DNA of 64,000 nt, from assembly GCF_018141185.1 (NCBI RefSeq), contig NZ_CP058560.1, positions 1,116,001 through 1,180,000 of the forward strand. The letters run 5' to 3'. Numbering within the stretch: the first letter of the stretch is position 1; each line of letters begins with the position of its first letter. Under the pieces are notes generated by a model, which saw only the letters and a list, made by a program, of their open reading frames with translations, searched no databases and had not been told where the DNA came from. The translations under genes were made by a program, and so were the position numbers. This DNA comes from Methanobacterium alkalithermotolerans (GTDB lineage: Archaea; Methanobacteriota; Methanobacteria; Methanobacteriales; Methanobacteriaceae). This document shows positions 28,568 through 36,798 of this stretch, piece after piece.

Positions 28568-29269
28568 ATGGCGCTTTATGAGAAAATAAAAGAAATAGCA
28601 GAAAATGATGGTGTAGAGTTTGTGGGTGTAGCTGATTTGACCCCTGCCCGGGAATTTATTCAGAATTATGCTCAAGATATGCTGGATTCTTATCCCAAAG
28701 CCATAACTCTGGGTATAAGGCTACTGGATGATGTAATTAACCCTTTAACTTTAAAAGAAGAAAAAGCAGTGGCAGTTAATTATTTGCATGCCTATGAAAT
28801 AACCAATCAGCGACTGGATATCATTTCCTATAAGATAAGTAATTTTCTGCAAAAAGAGGGTTTTAGGGTTTTGCCTATTCCTGCTTCTAAACGTTGCGAT
28901 GATGAGCGTATAGCTGCTCTTTTTTCCCATAAATTAGCCGCCCACCTGGCAGGTATTGGATGGATTGGTAAGAGTTGTTTATTAATAAGCCCTGAAGCAG
29001 GGCCCCGGGTTAGATGGATAACTGTATTAACTGATGCTCCTCTGGAAGCTACCGGAACTCCACTGGAAGATTCCTGCGGAGATTGTAATAAATGTGTAGA
29101 TATTTGTCCGGTTAATGCCTTTAGTGGAAGACCATTTAAAGCAAATGAACCTCGTGAATCCCGCTATGATGCCCATAAATGTGAAAAATATTTTGAAGAC
29201 CTGGAAAAATCAGGAGAAATGCCAGTTTGTGGACTTTGTATTCACGTTTGCCCCCATGGCCAAAAATGA
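28568..29269 (+). CDS. 4Fe-4S double-cluster protein, epoxyqueuosine reductase-like
   Basis: 233 residues from the ATG at 28568, which has GAGGG just upstream; an in-frame ATG at 28526 lacks one. The C-terminal part has two ferredoxin motifs, CGDCNKCVDICP and CGLCIHVCP. The preceding SKRCDDERIAALFSHKLAAHLAGIGWIGK block is shared with QueG-like corrinoid proteins, but the catalytic domain is shorter. Methanogens carry several of these with unknown substrates. Probably a cytoplasmic redox enzyme. Confidence 0.82.
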   Translation: MALYEKIKEIAENDGVEFVGVADLTPAREFIQNYAQDMLDSYPKAITLGIRLLDDVINPLTLKEEKAVAVNYLHAYEITNQRLDIISYKISNFLQKEGFRVLPIPASKRCDDERIAALFSHKLAAHLAGIGWIGKSCLLISPEAGPRVRWITVLTDAPLEATGTPLEDSCGDCNKCVDICPVNAFSGRPFKANEPRESRYDAHKCEKYFEDLEKSGEMPVCGLCIHVCPHGQK

Positions 29270-29337
29270 ACAGATCTTTTTAAAAAATATTAATGTCTGG
29301 ATAAAAGAATTAAAAAAAGAGCATATAAAAAATAAAT

Positions 29338-29355
29338 AAAGGTTTAAAAACCTTT
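29338..29355. terminator. Symmetric hairpin between convergent genes
   Basis: AAAGGTTT-AA-AAACCTTT is a perfect 8-bp stem located between the 4Fe-4S gene and the small Cys-rich ORF, which converge here. It could terminate transcription from both sides; its right end overlaps the small ORF stop codon. Confidence 0.5.
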
Positions 29356-29449
29356 ATTCTTCTGCATCTAACATTTCACCGTAACTAACTTCTATTTCAC
29401 AGCCTTTAGGGCCACAACAGAAATGTTGTAAATCAAATTTTGCTTGCAT
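29354..29449 (-). CDS. 31-residue Cys-rich small protein
   Basis: A short ORF with a strong AGGTGA site seven bases before its ATG. The product has three cysteines in FCCGPKGC and an acidic C-terminus (EMLDAEE). It is divergent from the HxlR regulator at 29584, with a palindrome-rich region between them. I do not recognise a family. The CC-x4-C arrangement suggests metal or redox binding, and the regulator next door suggests inducible expression. Not a shadow of a larger gene; nothing else occupies this DNA. Confidence 0.6.
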   Translation of the reverse strand: MQAKFDLQHFCCGPKGCEIEVSYGEMLDAEE

Positions 29450-29502
29450 TTTTTCACCTCGATAAGCATTACAATATACCATAGGTACCAATAGTATTTA
29501 AA

Positions 29503-29544
29503 GTTAGTACTAACACGAATAATACATAGGTATCTTTATGATAC
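29503..29544. promoter_or_regulatory. Operator-like palindromes between the Cys-rich ORF and hxlR
   Basis: GTTAGTACTAAC (29503-29514) is a perfect 12-base palindrome and GTATC-TTTAT-GATAC (29530-29544) a second dyad. Both lie in the 134-base gap between the divergent genes, where a dimeric winged-helix regulator would be expected to bind. Confidence 0.5.
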
Positions 29545-29583
29545 ATACTTACAAAAGGTATACTATGAACTGGAGGAAGGATC

Positions 29584-29922
29584 ATGGTACTTTGTGAGGA
29601 TATAGATGAAGAAAAAAGCGAAGAATACATCTGTGCAGTGGAGTCTGCCATTAATGAAATTGGTGGAAAATGGAAACCGCTGACACTTTACACTTTAAAA
29701 GAAGGTAAGCTTCGTTTTAGTGAGATTAATAGAAAAGTACCTGGAATTACCCCGCGCATGCTTACCAAAACTCTTAGAGAGCTGGAAAATGATTCTATAA
29801 TCCATAGGAAAGTATTCCCTCAGGTACCGCCCCGGGTAGAATACAGTCTCACCCCTAAAGGAGAATCCGTTATTCCGATTTTAGATTCATTGTGTGAATG
29901 GGGAAAAGAGTACTGTGAATAG
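29584..29922 (+). CDS. HxlR family winged-helix transcriptional regulator
   Basis: 112 residues. The HxlR pattern is clear: INEIGGKWKPLTLYTL, FSEINRKVPGITPRMLTKTLRELE, and VEYSLTPKG. Members respond to redox or electrophilic signals, sometimes through an N-terminal Cys; here Cys4 and Cys18 precede the helix-turn-helix. GGAGG precedes the ATG. It probably controls the divergent small Cys-rich ORF and itself through the palindromes between them. Confidence 0.92.
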   Translation: MVLCEDIDEEKSEEYICAVESAINEIGGKWKPLTLYTLKEGKLRFSEINRKVPGITPRMLTKTLRELENDSIIHRKVFPQVPPRVEYSLTPKGESVIPILDSLCEWGKEYCE

Positions 29923-29937
29923 GAGAGGATTAAAAAA

Positions 29938-30711
29938 TTATTTTTGCAGGGATTGATTGGCGACTGCTAGTGCAAAAACTGCTGCTCCAAAGCCATTATC
30001 AATATTTACCACGGCTATGCCGGGAGCACATGACTGAAGCATAGAATAAAGTGCAGTAAAACCTTCCTGGGATACTCCATAACCTATAGAGGTTGGAACT
30101 CCCACCACAGGAATATCAACCATTCCCGCCACCACCGAAGGAAGTGCACCCTCCATTCCCGCCACCACTATTAGAATCTGTACATTTTCCTCTACCATTT
30201 TTCTTAAATGGGGAAAGAGACGGTGAATGCCCGCTACTCCCACATCATAAGCCACCAATACCTCACACCCTGCTTCATGGGCAACTATCCGGGCTTCTTC
30301 TGCCACACTTATATCTGAAGTTCCTGCAGTAATTATTCCTATTTTACCTGCCGGTGATTTTGTTTCTTCTTTGCTTTTTATAACCAGAATTCTTCCACGA
30401 GGATGATATTCAATAATGAATCCACGGCTATTGAGAGGTTCTATTTCTTTTTTAATTTTTTCAAAACGTTCTTCTTCCAGTCGAGTTACCATCAGGTGAT
30501 GATTATCCATACAATTTAAAATAATCTCTACTAGTTCCTTATCCTGCTTTCCAGGGGCAAATATGGCTTCAGGAAATCCAGTGCGTGATTCCCGTGAAAG
30601 GTCAATTTTGGCAAAGTCTTCTACTTCTTTTATTTGATTTAATTTGATGAGTTTTTCTGCATTCTTCAGAGAAAGTTCACCATTTACTAATTTCTCCAAA
30701 ATTTGTCTCAT
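29938..30711 (-). CDS. larB: LarB-like pyridinium-3,5-biscarboxylic acid mononucleotide synthase
   Basis: 257 residues. The C-terminal half is an AIR-carboxylase-like domain with GIITAGTSDISVAEEA, GVAGIHRL and GMEGALPSVVAG. In Lactiplantibacillus LarB carboxylates and hydrolyses nicotinic acid adenine dinucleotide to start the nickel-pincer cofactor. LarE and LarC are not nearby. It diverges from hypF, another nickel-enzyme maturation gene. GGAGAG lies upstream of the ATG. In methanogens the final use of this product is not clear. Confidence 0.9.
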   Translation of the reverse strand: MRQILEKLVNGELSLKNAEKLIKLNQIKEVEDFAKIDLSRESRTGFPEAIFAPGKQDKELVEIILNCMDNHHLMVTRLEEERFEKIKKEIEPLNSRGFIIEYHPRGRILVIKSKEETKSPAGKIGIITAGTSDISVAEEARIVAHEAGCEVLVAYDVGVAGIHRLFPHLRKMVEENVQILIVVAGMEGALPSVVAGMVDIPVVGVPTSIGYGVSQEGFTALYSMLQSCAPGIAVVNIDNGFGAAVFALAVANQSLQK

Positions 30712-30924
30712 GTTTTATCAACTCTCCTAGATGAATATATAAGGAGGAATATTTAAAAAGAGTGATAAATACACTTGAAACCCATGTGTGAAAAAAGACC
30801 AAATGAAGATTAAAATAGATTCATTCCTATTTAATGATTGAATTTAAATAAAAAAGGTAATTATATTGATTTTATTTTCTAAAGAGAATTGATTAAAATT
30901 AAATGGGATATAAGAGGTGTGAAA

Positions 30925-33225
30925 TTGGTTAAAGCACGCATATTAGTGGAAGGAATTGTGCAGGGAGTTGGTTTTAGACCCACTGTTTACCGGCTAGCCA
31001 AAAAATCTAATCTTCCCGGTTATGTGCGTAATTTAGGGAATATTGTAGAGATTGTACTGGAAGGGAATACACCAGCCATAGAAAAATTTGTGAAAAATTT
31101 AAAATCCCGGGCCCCTCCCATATCTAAAATCTCTTCCTTGAAAGTGGAATGGTTAGATAATGAAGAAAGTTATTTAGATTTTGAAATAAGAGAAAGTTCT
31201 TCTGATTTTTCAGGATCATCAGTCATACCTTCTGATGTTGCTACCTGTGCTGCCTGTTTAGAGGAATTACATCAAGAAAATAATAGAAGATACCATTATC
31301 CATTTACTGCCTGTGCAGACTGTGGGCCACGTTTCACCGTCATCCAATCAGTTCCTTATGATAGAGAAAGAACCAGTATGGAGACATTTCCCTTATGCCC
31401 CTCCTGTGAAAAAGAATATCGTGATGTGGAAAATAGACGATATCATGCCGAAGCGACTTGTTGCAGTGAGTGTGGGCCTTCTGTTTTCTTATATAAAGAA
31501 CAAAAACTGGAAGTAGATAACCCTGTAAAAAAAGCAGCCCAACTGCTGGATAAGGGGAAAATATTGGCCATAAAAGGCATAGGTGGAACTCACCTGGTAT
31601 GTAATGTTAATCAGGAAGATGTCGTCATAGAAATGAGAAAAAGATTAGGGCGTTTTAACCAGCCCTTTGCCTGTATGTCTCCTGATCTTAAAACCGTCCA
31701 AACTTTTGCCCAGGTATCAAAGCTGGAACAAAAGGCCCTGGAATCCCGAAGAAGACCCATTGTGGTATTAAAAAAAAGTGAAAATTATGACTTTGCCCCT
31801 TCAGTAGCTCCGGATCTGCATAACATAGGGATTATGCTGGCCTATTCCGGGCTTCATCATCTTCTCTTTAGCCACAGCTCCCAACCAGCGTATATCATGA
31901 CTTCTGCTAATCTACCCGGAGAGCCCATGTTAATCCATAATCATGAAATTATGGAAAATCTGGAAGGTGTTGCTGATTATTTCCTCTTACATGATCGGGA
32001 GATAATAAACCGCTGCGATGATTCAGTGGTACGTTTTAGAGGAGATGATATGGCCTTTATTCGCCGTTCAAGAGGATATGCTCCAGAACCATATGATCTA
32101 TCCTCCCTAACACAAGACCTGACAGTCCTGGCTTTAGGTCCTGAAATAGATGTTACTTTTTCTCTTTTAAAGCAAGGTCGCTGCTATTTATCCCAGCATA
32201 TAGGGGATACCACTAAATATGCCACCTACCTGTATCTGCAGGAAGCCATAGAATACCTGCTGGATATAACCAAAACAGAAACTGTGGATATGGTAGCCTG
32301 TGATTTGCATCCCCAATTTTTCACCACCCAGCTGGCAGAAAAATTATCTGAAAAGTTCTCCTGTCCGGTGCTGCCTGTTCAGCACCATCATGCTCATGCT
32401 GCCGCTCTTTCAGTGGATGTAAATGAAAGTGAAATGATTTGTATTGCTGCAGATGGAGTAGGATATGGTGCAGATGGAAGTGCCTGGGGAGGGGAAATAT
32501 TATATACTAATGAAGATTCCTACCAGCGCTTAGGTAGCCTTATGCCTCAAAAAATGGCCGGAGGAGATTTATGTACCCGTTATCCTGCCAGAATGTTATA
32601 TTCCATGCTTGAGAATCAATATTCGGAAGCTGATCTTTATGAATTAATGGTAAATAATTATAAGGAATACTTCCCCCGGGGAAAACCAGAAATTGATATT
32701 TTAAAGCAGCAGCTGGATCGTGAATTTAATGTAGGAATCACCAGTAGTACAGGAAGAGTGTTGGACGCCATATCCACTTCCCTCCATATCTGCGGGGAAC
32801 GTACTTACGAAGGGGAGTGTGCTATGAAACTGGAATCAGTGGCATTTTATGGGGAAGAAAAGTTCCAGATACCTTTTGAAATAAAAAAAGATCAGGGAAG
32901 ATATGTGCTGGATACTTCAGTTCTTTTAAAAGGAGTGATGGATAAAATCCAGGCAGGTGAAATGAAAAAGAATATTGCCTTTGCTGCTCAAAAGAGTTTG
33001 TCCCATGGACTGGCTGCCCTGGCCATTAAATCTGCTGATAAAAAAGGATTAGAGGTTATTGGAGGATCGGGAGGGGTTTTCTATAATGAAGCTATCAGTC
33101 TGGCCATAAAAAATTATGTGGAAACACGTGGATATAAATTTGTTCAGCACCAAAGCTCCTGTGCAGGAGACGGATCAGTATCATTAGGTCAGGCCGCCAT
33201 AGCTGCTTATAAATATGGAAAATAA
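30925..33225 (+). CDS. hypF: Carbamoyltransferase HypF
   Basis: 766 residues. Domains in order: acylphosphatase (VQGVGFRPTVYRLA), two zinc fingers (CAACLEEL with CADCG; CPSCEKEY with CSECG), a YrdC-like ATP-binding domain (about 190-380), and a Kae1-like domain with HHHAHAAAL. HypF makes the carbamoyl group that becomes cyanide on the hydrogenase NiFe site, which the FrhA encoded at 44.5 kb needs. I chose the TTG at 30925, three bases after GAGGTGTG; an in-frame TTG at 30889 has no site. Confidence 0.95.
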   Translation: MVKARILVEGIVQGVGFRPTVYRLAKKSNLPGYVRNLGNIVEIVLEGNTPAIEKFVKNLKSRAPPISKISSLKVEWLDNEESYLDFEIRESSSDFSGSSVIPSDVATCAACLEELHQENNRRYHYPFTACADCGPRFTVIQSVPYDRERTSMETFPLCPSCEKEYRDVENRRYHAEATCCSECGPSVFLYKEQKLEVDNPVKKAAQLLDKGKILAIKGIGGTHLVCNVNQEDVVIEMRKRLGRFNQPFACMSPDLKTVQTFAQVSKLEQKALESRRRPIVVLKKSENYDFAPSVAPDLHNIGIMLAYSGLHHLLFSHSSQPAYIMTSANLPGEPMLIHNHEIMENLEGVADYFLLHDREIINRCDDSVVRFRGDDMAFIRRSRGYAPEPYDLSSLTQDLTVLALGPEIDVTFSLLKQGRCYLSQHIGDTTKYATYLYLQEAIEYLLDITKTETVDMVACDLHPQFFTTQLAEKLSEKFSCPVLPVQHHHAHAAALSVDVNESEMICIAADGVGYGADGSAWGGEILYTNEDSYQRLGSLMPQKMAGGDLCTRYPARMLYSMLENQYSEADLYELMVNNYKEYFPRGKPEIDILKQQLDREFNVGITSSTGRVLDAISTSLHICGERTYEGECAMKLESVAFYGEEKFQIPFEIKKDQGRYVLDTSVLLKGVMDKIQAGEMKKNIAFAAQKSLSHGLAALAIKSADKKGLEVIGGSGGVFYNEAISLAIKNYVETRGYKFVQHQSSCAGDGSVSLGQAAIAAYKYGK

Positions 33226-33283
33226 GATATTCATAATTTTATATATTTTAAAAGCTATTTAAATAAAAAAGATATTAGTTGAG

Positions 33284-33337
33284 GTTTGTGGCGAATAAAA
33301 TATTCCTTAATATCGTTTTAATCCAGGCCCCACAAAC
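33284..33337. other. Long-range 8-bp dyad after hypF
   Basis: GTTTGTGG (33284-33291) is the exact complement of CCACAAAC (33330-33337), separated by 38 AT-rich bases, in the convergent space between hypF and the winged-helix gene. It may be a terminator stem; significance is weak. Confidence 0.3.
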
Positions 33338-33391
33338 AAAAATCAATTAATATGTCCCCTTTCCAGAATTTAAATTAAAATAATTACTTAT

Positions 33392-33949
33392 TTAATCATC
33401 CTTAGAACCTTCAATTTCCAATAAAAGATCTTCTGCTCTTTTTTTTAGAGTTTCATATAATCTTATTAGGCTTTTTAATTCTTCTATAGCTTCCCATTGC
33501 CCCATACGTATTCTTTTTTCTATGTTGAGTAGTTTTGACCACTCTTCACCTGAAGGAAGTTGTTTCCTGCTCAGGGCTTTTTCAGTAATATCCACTTCAA
33601 ATGAAGTCTGATTAATGATTATGTTCACAGTAATATCCCGGGACATGTCATAATACTTACGGGGCCTGCCCCTTTCAATCTTTTTGAAAGAAGACCTGAG
33701 AATTCCAAGAGATTCCATAGCTCTTAAATGTTCTATAATTGCTTTTTGTCCAATTTCAAGCTCTTTAGATATTTGGCTCACGAATCTAGGTTCTTCTCTT
33801 AAAAGAGTAATTATTTCACGCCTTGTACGGCAGCCCATAACATCAAGTATGGCCTCTATATCCATCTCATCAAATGAATTTTCAGTCATCAAACTACTAT
33901 TGTAGAAAGGTTTATATAACCTTTTGTAACTATAATCATAAGAGGACAT
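33392..33949 (-). CDS. Winged-helix (ArsR-like) regulator divergent from grpE-dnaK-dnaJ
   Basis: 185 residues. An ArsR/MarR-like winged helix (about 28-100) contains VSQISKELEIGQKAIIEHLRAME as recognition helix region and GRPRKYY as the wing; a helical C-terminal part (about 120-185) looks like a dimerisation coiled coil. The same gene order, regulator divergent from grpE, occurs in Methanothermobacter, so it is a candidate heat-shock repressor. Start uncertain: the ATG at 33949 has GAGGT, but a TATA-containing palindrome at 33906-33924 would fit a leaderless start at 33889. Confidence 0.83.
   Translation of the reverse strand: MSSYDYSYKRLYKPFYNSSLMTENSFDEMDIEAILDVMGCRTRREIITLLREEPRFVSQISKELEIGQKAIIEHLRAMESLGILRSSFKKIERGRPRKYYDMSRDITVNIIINQTSFEVDITEKALSRKQLPSGEEWSKLLNIEKRIRMGQWEAIEELKSLIRLYETLKKRAEDLLLEIEGSKDD
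33906..33924. promoter_or_regulatory. TATA-centred palindrome of the heat-shock regulator
   Basis: AAAGGTT-TATAT-AACCTTT is a 19-base inverted repeat with a TATA box at its centre. It lies inside the long form of the regulator gene, 61 bases from that start, and about 17-36 bases upstream of an internal ATG at 33889. It could be a promoter-operator for self-control. Confidence 0.5.
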
Positions 33950-33963
33950 AGTATAACCTCTGG

Positions 33964-33985
33964 TAACTTTAATTCCAGAAAGTTA
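33964..33985. promoter_or_regulatory. Inverted repeat upstream of grpE
   Basis: TAACTTT (33964-33970) and AAAGTTA (33979-33985) form a perfect 7-base inverted repeat with an 8-base spacer in the 88-base gap between the regulator and grpE. It is a candidate binding site for the divergent regulator. Confidence 0.45.
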
Positions 33986-34037
33986 TTTGAAGAGAGAATC
34001 ATTTTTATTTTATTTAAATCATGGAAAAGGTGAATTA

Positions 34038-34625
34038 ATGTGGGACGATAAGGATATAAAAAAACTCAAAGCTGAATTAAAAGAAAAAGAATCTCTTATA
34101 GAAGAAAAAGATAGCGCCCTTCAAGAAGCACTGGTCCAGATAGAAGAAATGGAAAAAAAGCTAAAAAAAAATGAAGAAGAGCTTAATAAAGAAGAAGAAA
34201 AAAGTTCAGAATATTATTCTCAATTACAAAGGATACATGCAGATTTTGATAATTATAAAAAACATTCTGCAAAACAACACGCCCATACCATTGATTACGC
34301 AACTGAAGGACTTATTTTAAAAATTCTGGATGTTTATCAGGATTTTGAACGTGCTTTAGAGAGTTGTCAAACTGAAAAAGACCTTAGAGAAGGATTAGAA
34401 CTAATTTACAGCAAACTTAAAACTATACTGGAAAAGGAAGGATTAAAAGAAATACCTGCTCAGGGTGAAAAATTCGATCCATTTAAACATGAAGCATTAA
34501 TGGCAGAAGATCATTCTGAATTTGAAAATGGTATGGTTATAGATGAATTAAGTAAAGGATACATCTTAAAAGATAAGGTAATTAAATATTCCATGGTTAA
34601 AGTTTGTAAAAAAAATGATTCTTAA
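34038..34625 (+). CDS. grpE: Nucleotide exchange factor GrpE
   Basis: 195 residues from the ATG at 34038, with AGGTGA upstream. An N-terminal coiled coil rich in Glu and Lys (about 5-75) leads to the conserved GrpE core (DFDNYKKHSAKQHAH, then GEKFDPFKHEALMAE near the end). It promotes ADP release from DnaK. First gene of grpE-dnaK-dnaJ. Bacterial-type chaperones like these entered archaea by lateral transfer. Confidence 0.93.
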   Translation: MWDDKDIKKLKAELKEKESLIEEKDSALQEALVQIEEMEKKLKKNEEELNKEEEKSSEYYSQLQRIHADFDNYKKHSAKQHAHTIDYATEGLILKILDVYQDFERALESCQTEKDLREGLELIYSKLKTILEKEGLKEIPAQGEKFDPFKHEALMAEDHSEFENGMVIDELSKGYILKDKVIKYSMVKVCKKNDS

Positions 34626-34746
34626 GAGTTTATTATATTAAAATTTATTAAGAATTTGATTTATAAAAAAAAGACCAAATAAGATATTTTAAAAAAATCA
34701 GTGTTTTAAATTAATTTAAATCAATTTAAAGATTTGAGGTGAATTT

Positions 34747-36606
34747 ATGGCAAATAAAAAAGAAAAAATTATTGGTATTGATTTAGGAACAAGTAACTCT
34801 GCAGCTGCCGTTCTGGTAGGGGGGAAACCAACCATGGTTCCTGCTGCAGAAGGTGCATCCCAGTATGGTAAAGCTTTCCCCAGTTACGTGGCATTTACTG
34901 ACGATGGTCAGAGGTTAGTAGGAGAACCAGCCCGAAGACAGGCAGTTACTAACCCCGAAAATACCATCAGTGCCATTAAGAGGAGTATGGGAACCAGCCG
35001 TAAGGTAAATATAAAAGGTAAAGAATACACTCCCCAGGAAATTTCCGCATTTATCCTGCAAAAAATAAAAAAAGACGCTGAAAGTTTCTTAGGAGAAGAA
35101 GTTAAAAAAGCAGTGATTACCGTACCTGCTTATTTTGATGATAACCAGAGGACTGCTACTAAAGATGCAGGTACCATAGCTGGTCTGGATGTGGTGAGAC
35201 TGGTAAATGAACCTACTGCAGCCAGTTTAGCATATGGTATTGACCGGGAAGAGGATGAAGAATTAGAAATCCTTGTATTTGATTTTGGAGGAGGTACTCT
35301 TGATGTTACCATAATGGACTTTGGAGGAGGAGTTTTTGAAGTTCGATCCACCAGTGGTGATACTAAATTAGGTGGAACCGATATGGATAACGCCATTATG
35401 AAGTACCTGGCTGATGAATTCAAAAAGGAAACTGGTATTGACCTCATGGTAGATGACCAGGCTGTGCAAAGGCTAAGGGAAGCTGCAGAAAAAGCAAAAA
35501 TAGAATTATCCACCACCCTCACTACCGAAATAAACCTTCCCTTTATTACGGTAGCAGCTGATGGTCCTAAAAACTTAATTCAGACTTTAAGTCGGGCAAA
35601 ACTGGAAGAATTGGTTAACCCCATCATTAAAAAATGTTCCGGGCCCATGGAACAGGCTTTAGCTGATGCTAAAATGAGTAAATCTGATGTGGATAAAATC
35701 ATTCTGGTAGGTGGACCTACCCGTATGCCTGTAGTTCAGAAATTTGTGGAAGACTTTGTAGGAAAACCTGTAGAACGTGGAATTGACCCTATGGAATGTG
35801 TGGCCATGGGTGCTGCTATTCAAGGTGGAGTGCTGGCTGGAGAAATTAAAGATCTGGTTTTACTGGATGTTACCCCCTTATCTTTGGGTATAGAAACCAT
35901 GGGAGGAGTAGCCACCAAGCTGATAGAAAGGAATACCACCATACCTGCTAAAAAGAGTCAGATATTTTCCACAGCAGCTGATAATCAAACATCAGTAGAT
36001 ATTCATGTCCTTCAGGGTGAAAGACCTATGGCTGCCGATAATTCTACTCTGGGTAGATTCCAGTTAGTGGGAATACCCCCGGCCCCTCGAGGTATCCCTC
36101 AGATTGAAGTGAGTTTTGATATTGATGCTAATGGTATCATGAATGTATCTGCCAAAGACATGGGAACCGGTAAAGAACAGGCCATTACCATTACTGCACC
36201 TAATAAATTATCTGACGATGAAATAGAACAAAAAGTCAAAGAAGCAGAAATACATGCTGAAGAGGATAAGAAGAAACAGGAAGAAATCGAAGTGCGTAAC
36301 AATGCAGATTCCATGATCTACACTTCTGAAAAGACCCTGGAAGAACTGGGAGATAAAGTGGATTCTGATAAAAAAGAGTCTGTAGAAAAATTAGTGGCAG
36401 AGCTTCGAGAAATGGTAGCTGGAGATGATATTCCAGCCATAAAAGCCAAAACAGAAGAGTTAACCAAATTGGTACAGGAAATAGGTGCCGCCATATACCA
36501 GCAAGCTCAGCAAGAACAGGCTCAACAGCAGGGTGAAGCAGGATCACAAGAAGAACCTAAAACTGAAGATGAACCTATTGACGCCGATTATGAGGTTAAG
36601 GATTAA
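34747..36606 (+). CDS. dnaK: Chaperone DnaK (Hsp70)
   Basis: 619 residues. The ATPase domain (1-370) starts with IGIDLGTSNSAAA and holds VNEPTAASLAYG and FGGGTLDVT; the substrate domain and C-terminal helical lid end in the acidic EDEPIDADYEVKD. Typical DnaK length. ATP-driven binding of unfolded proteins with DnaJ and GrpE. AGGTGA precedes the ATG. It lies 121 bases after grpE and 192 before dnaJ, so internal promoters are possible. A hairpin follows at 36612-36630. Confidence 0.97.
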   Translation: MANKKEKIIGIDLGTSNSAAAVLVGGKPTMVPAAEGASQYGKAFPSYVAFTDDGQRLVGEPARRQAVTNPENTISAIKRSMGTSRKVNIKGKEYTPQEISAFILQKIKKDAESFLGEEVKKAVITVPAYFDDNQRTATKDAGTIAGLDVVRLVNEPTAASLAYGIDREEDEELEILVFDFGGGTLDVTIMDFGGGVFEVRSTSGDTKLGGTDMDNAIMKYLADEFKKETGIDLMVDDQAVQRLREAAEKAKIELSTTLTTEINLPFITVAADGPKNLIQTLSRAKLEELVNPIIKKCSGPMEQALADAKMSKSDVDKIILVGGPTRMPVVQKFVEDFVGKPVERGIDPMECVAMGAAIQGGVLAGEIKDLVLLDVTPLSLGIETMGGVATKLIERNTTIPAKKSQIFSTAADNQTSVDIHVLQGERPMAADNSTLGRFQLVGIPPAPRGIPQIEVSFDIDANGIMNVSAKDMGTGKEQAITITAPNKLSDDEIEQKVKEAEIHAEEDKKKQEEIEVRNNADSMIYTSEKTLEELGDKVDSDKKESVEKLVAELREMVAGDDIPAIKAKTEELTKLVQEIGAAIYQQAQQEQAQQQGEAGSQEEPKTEDEPIDADYEVKD

Positions 36607-36611
36607 ATTAA

Positions 36612-36630
36612 AAGGTGAAATAATCACCTT
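36612..36630 (+). terminator. Hairpin after dnaK
   Basis: AAGGTGA-AATAA-TCACCTT, a 7-bp perfect stem starting six bases after the dnaK stop and followed by a T-rich run. It may terminate or stabilise the dnaK transcript before dnaJ. Confidence 0.5.
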
Positions 36631-36798
36631 AATTTATTATTTTTTTATATTGAATTAAGCAACATATGGACTAAAATCATTTTATACTTCAGTAAACTAT
36701 AATTACTATTTACCGTGATTAATATTAATTTATGATTCATATCATTCTAATTATTAAAATAATTCATCCCCAATCAATCTAATTCAGGTGAAAAATAT

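Noticed and set aside
30093..30332. Proline-rich open frame opposite larB
   Set aside because: It is antisense to a clear larB and its composition is an artefact of that strand; no ribosome-binding site.
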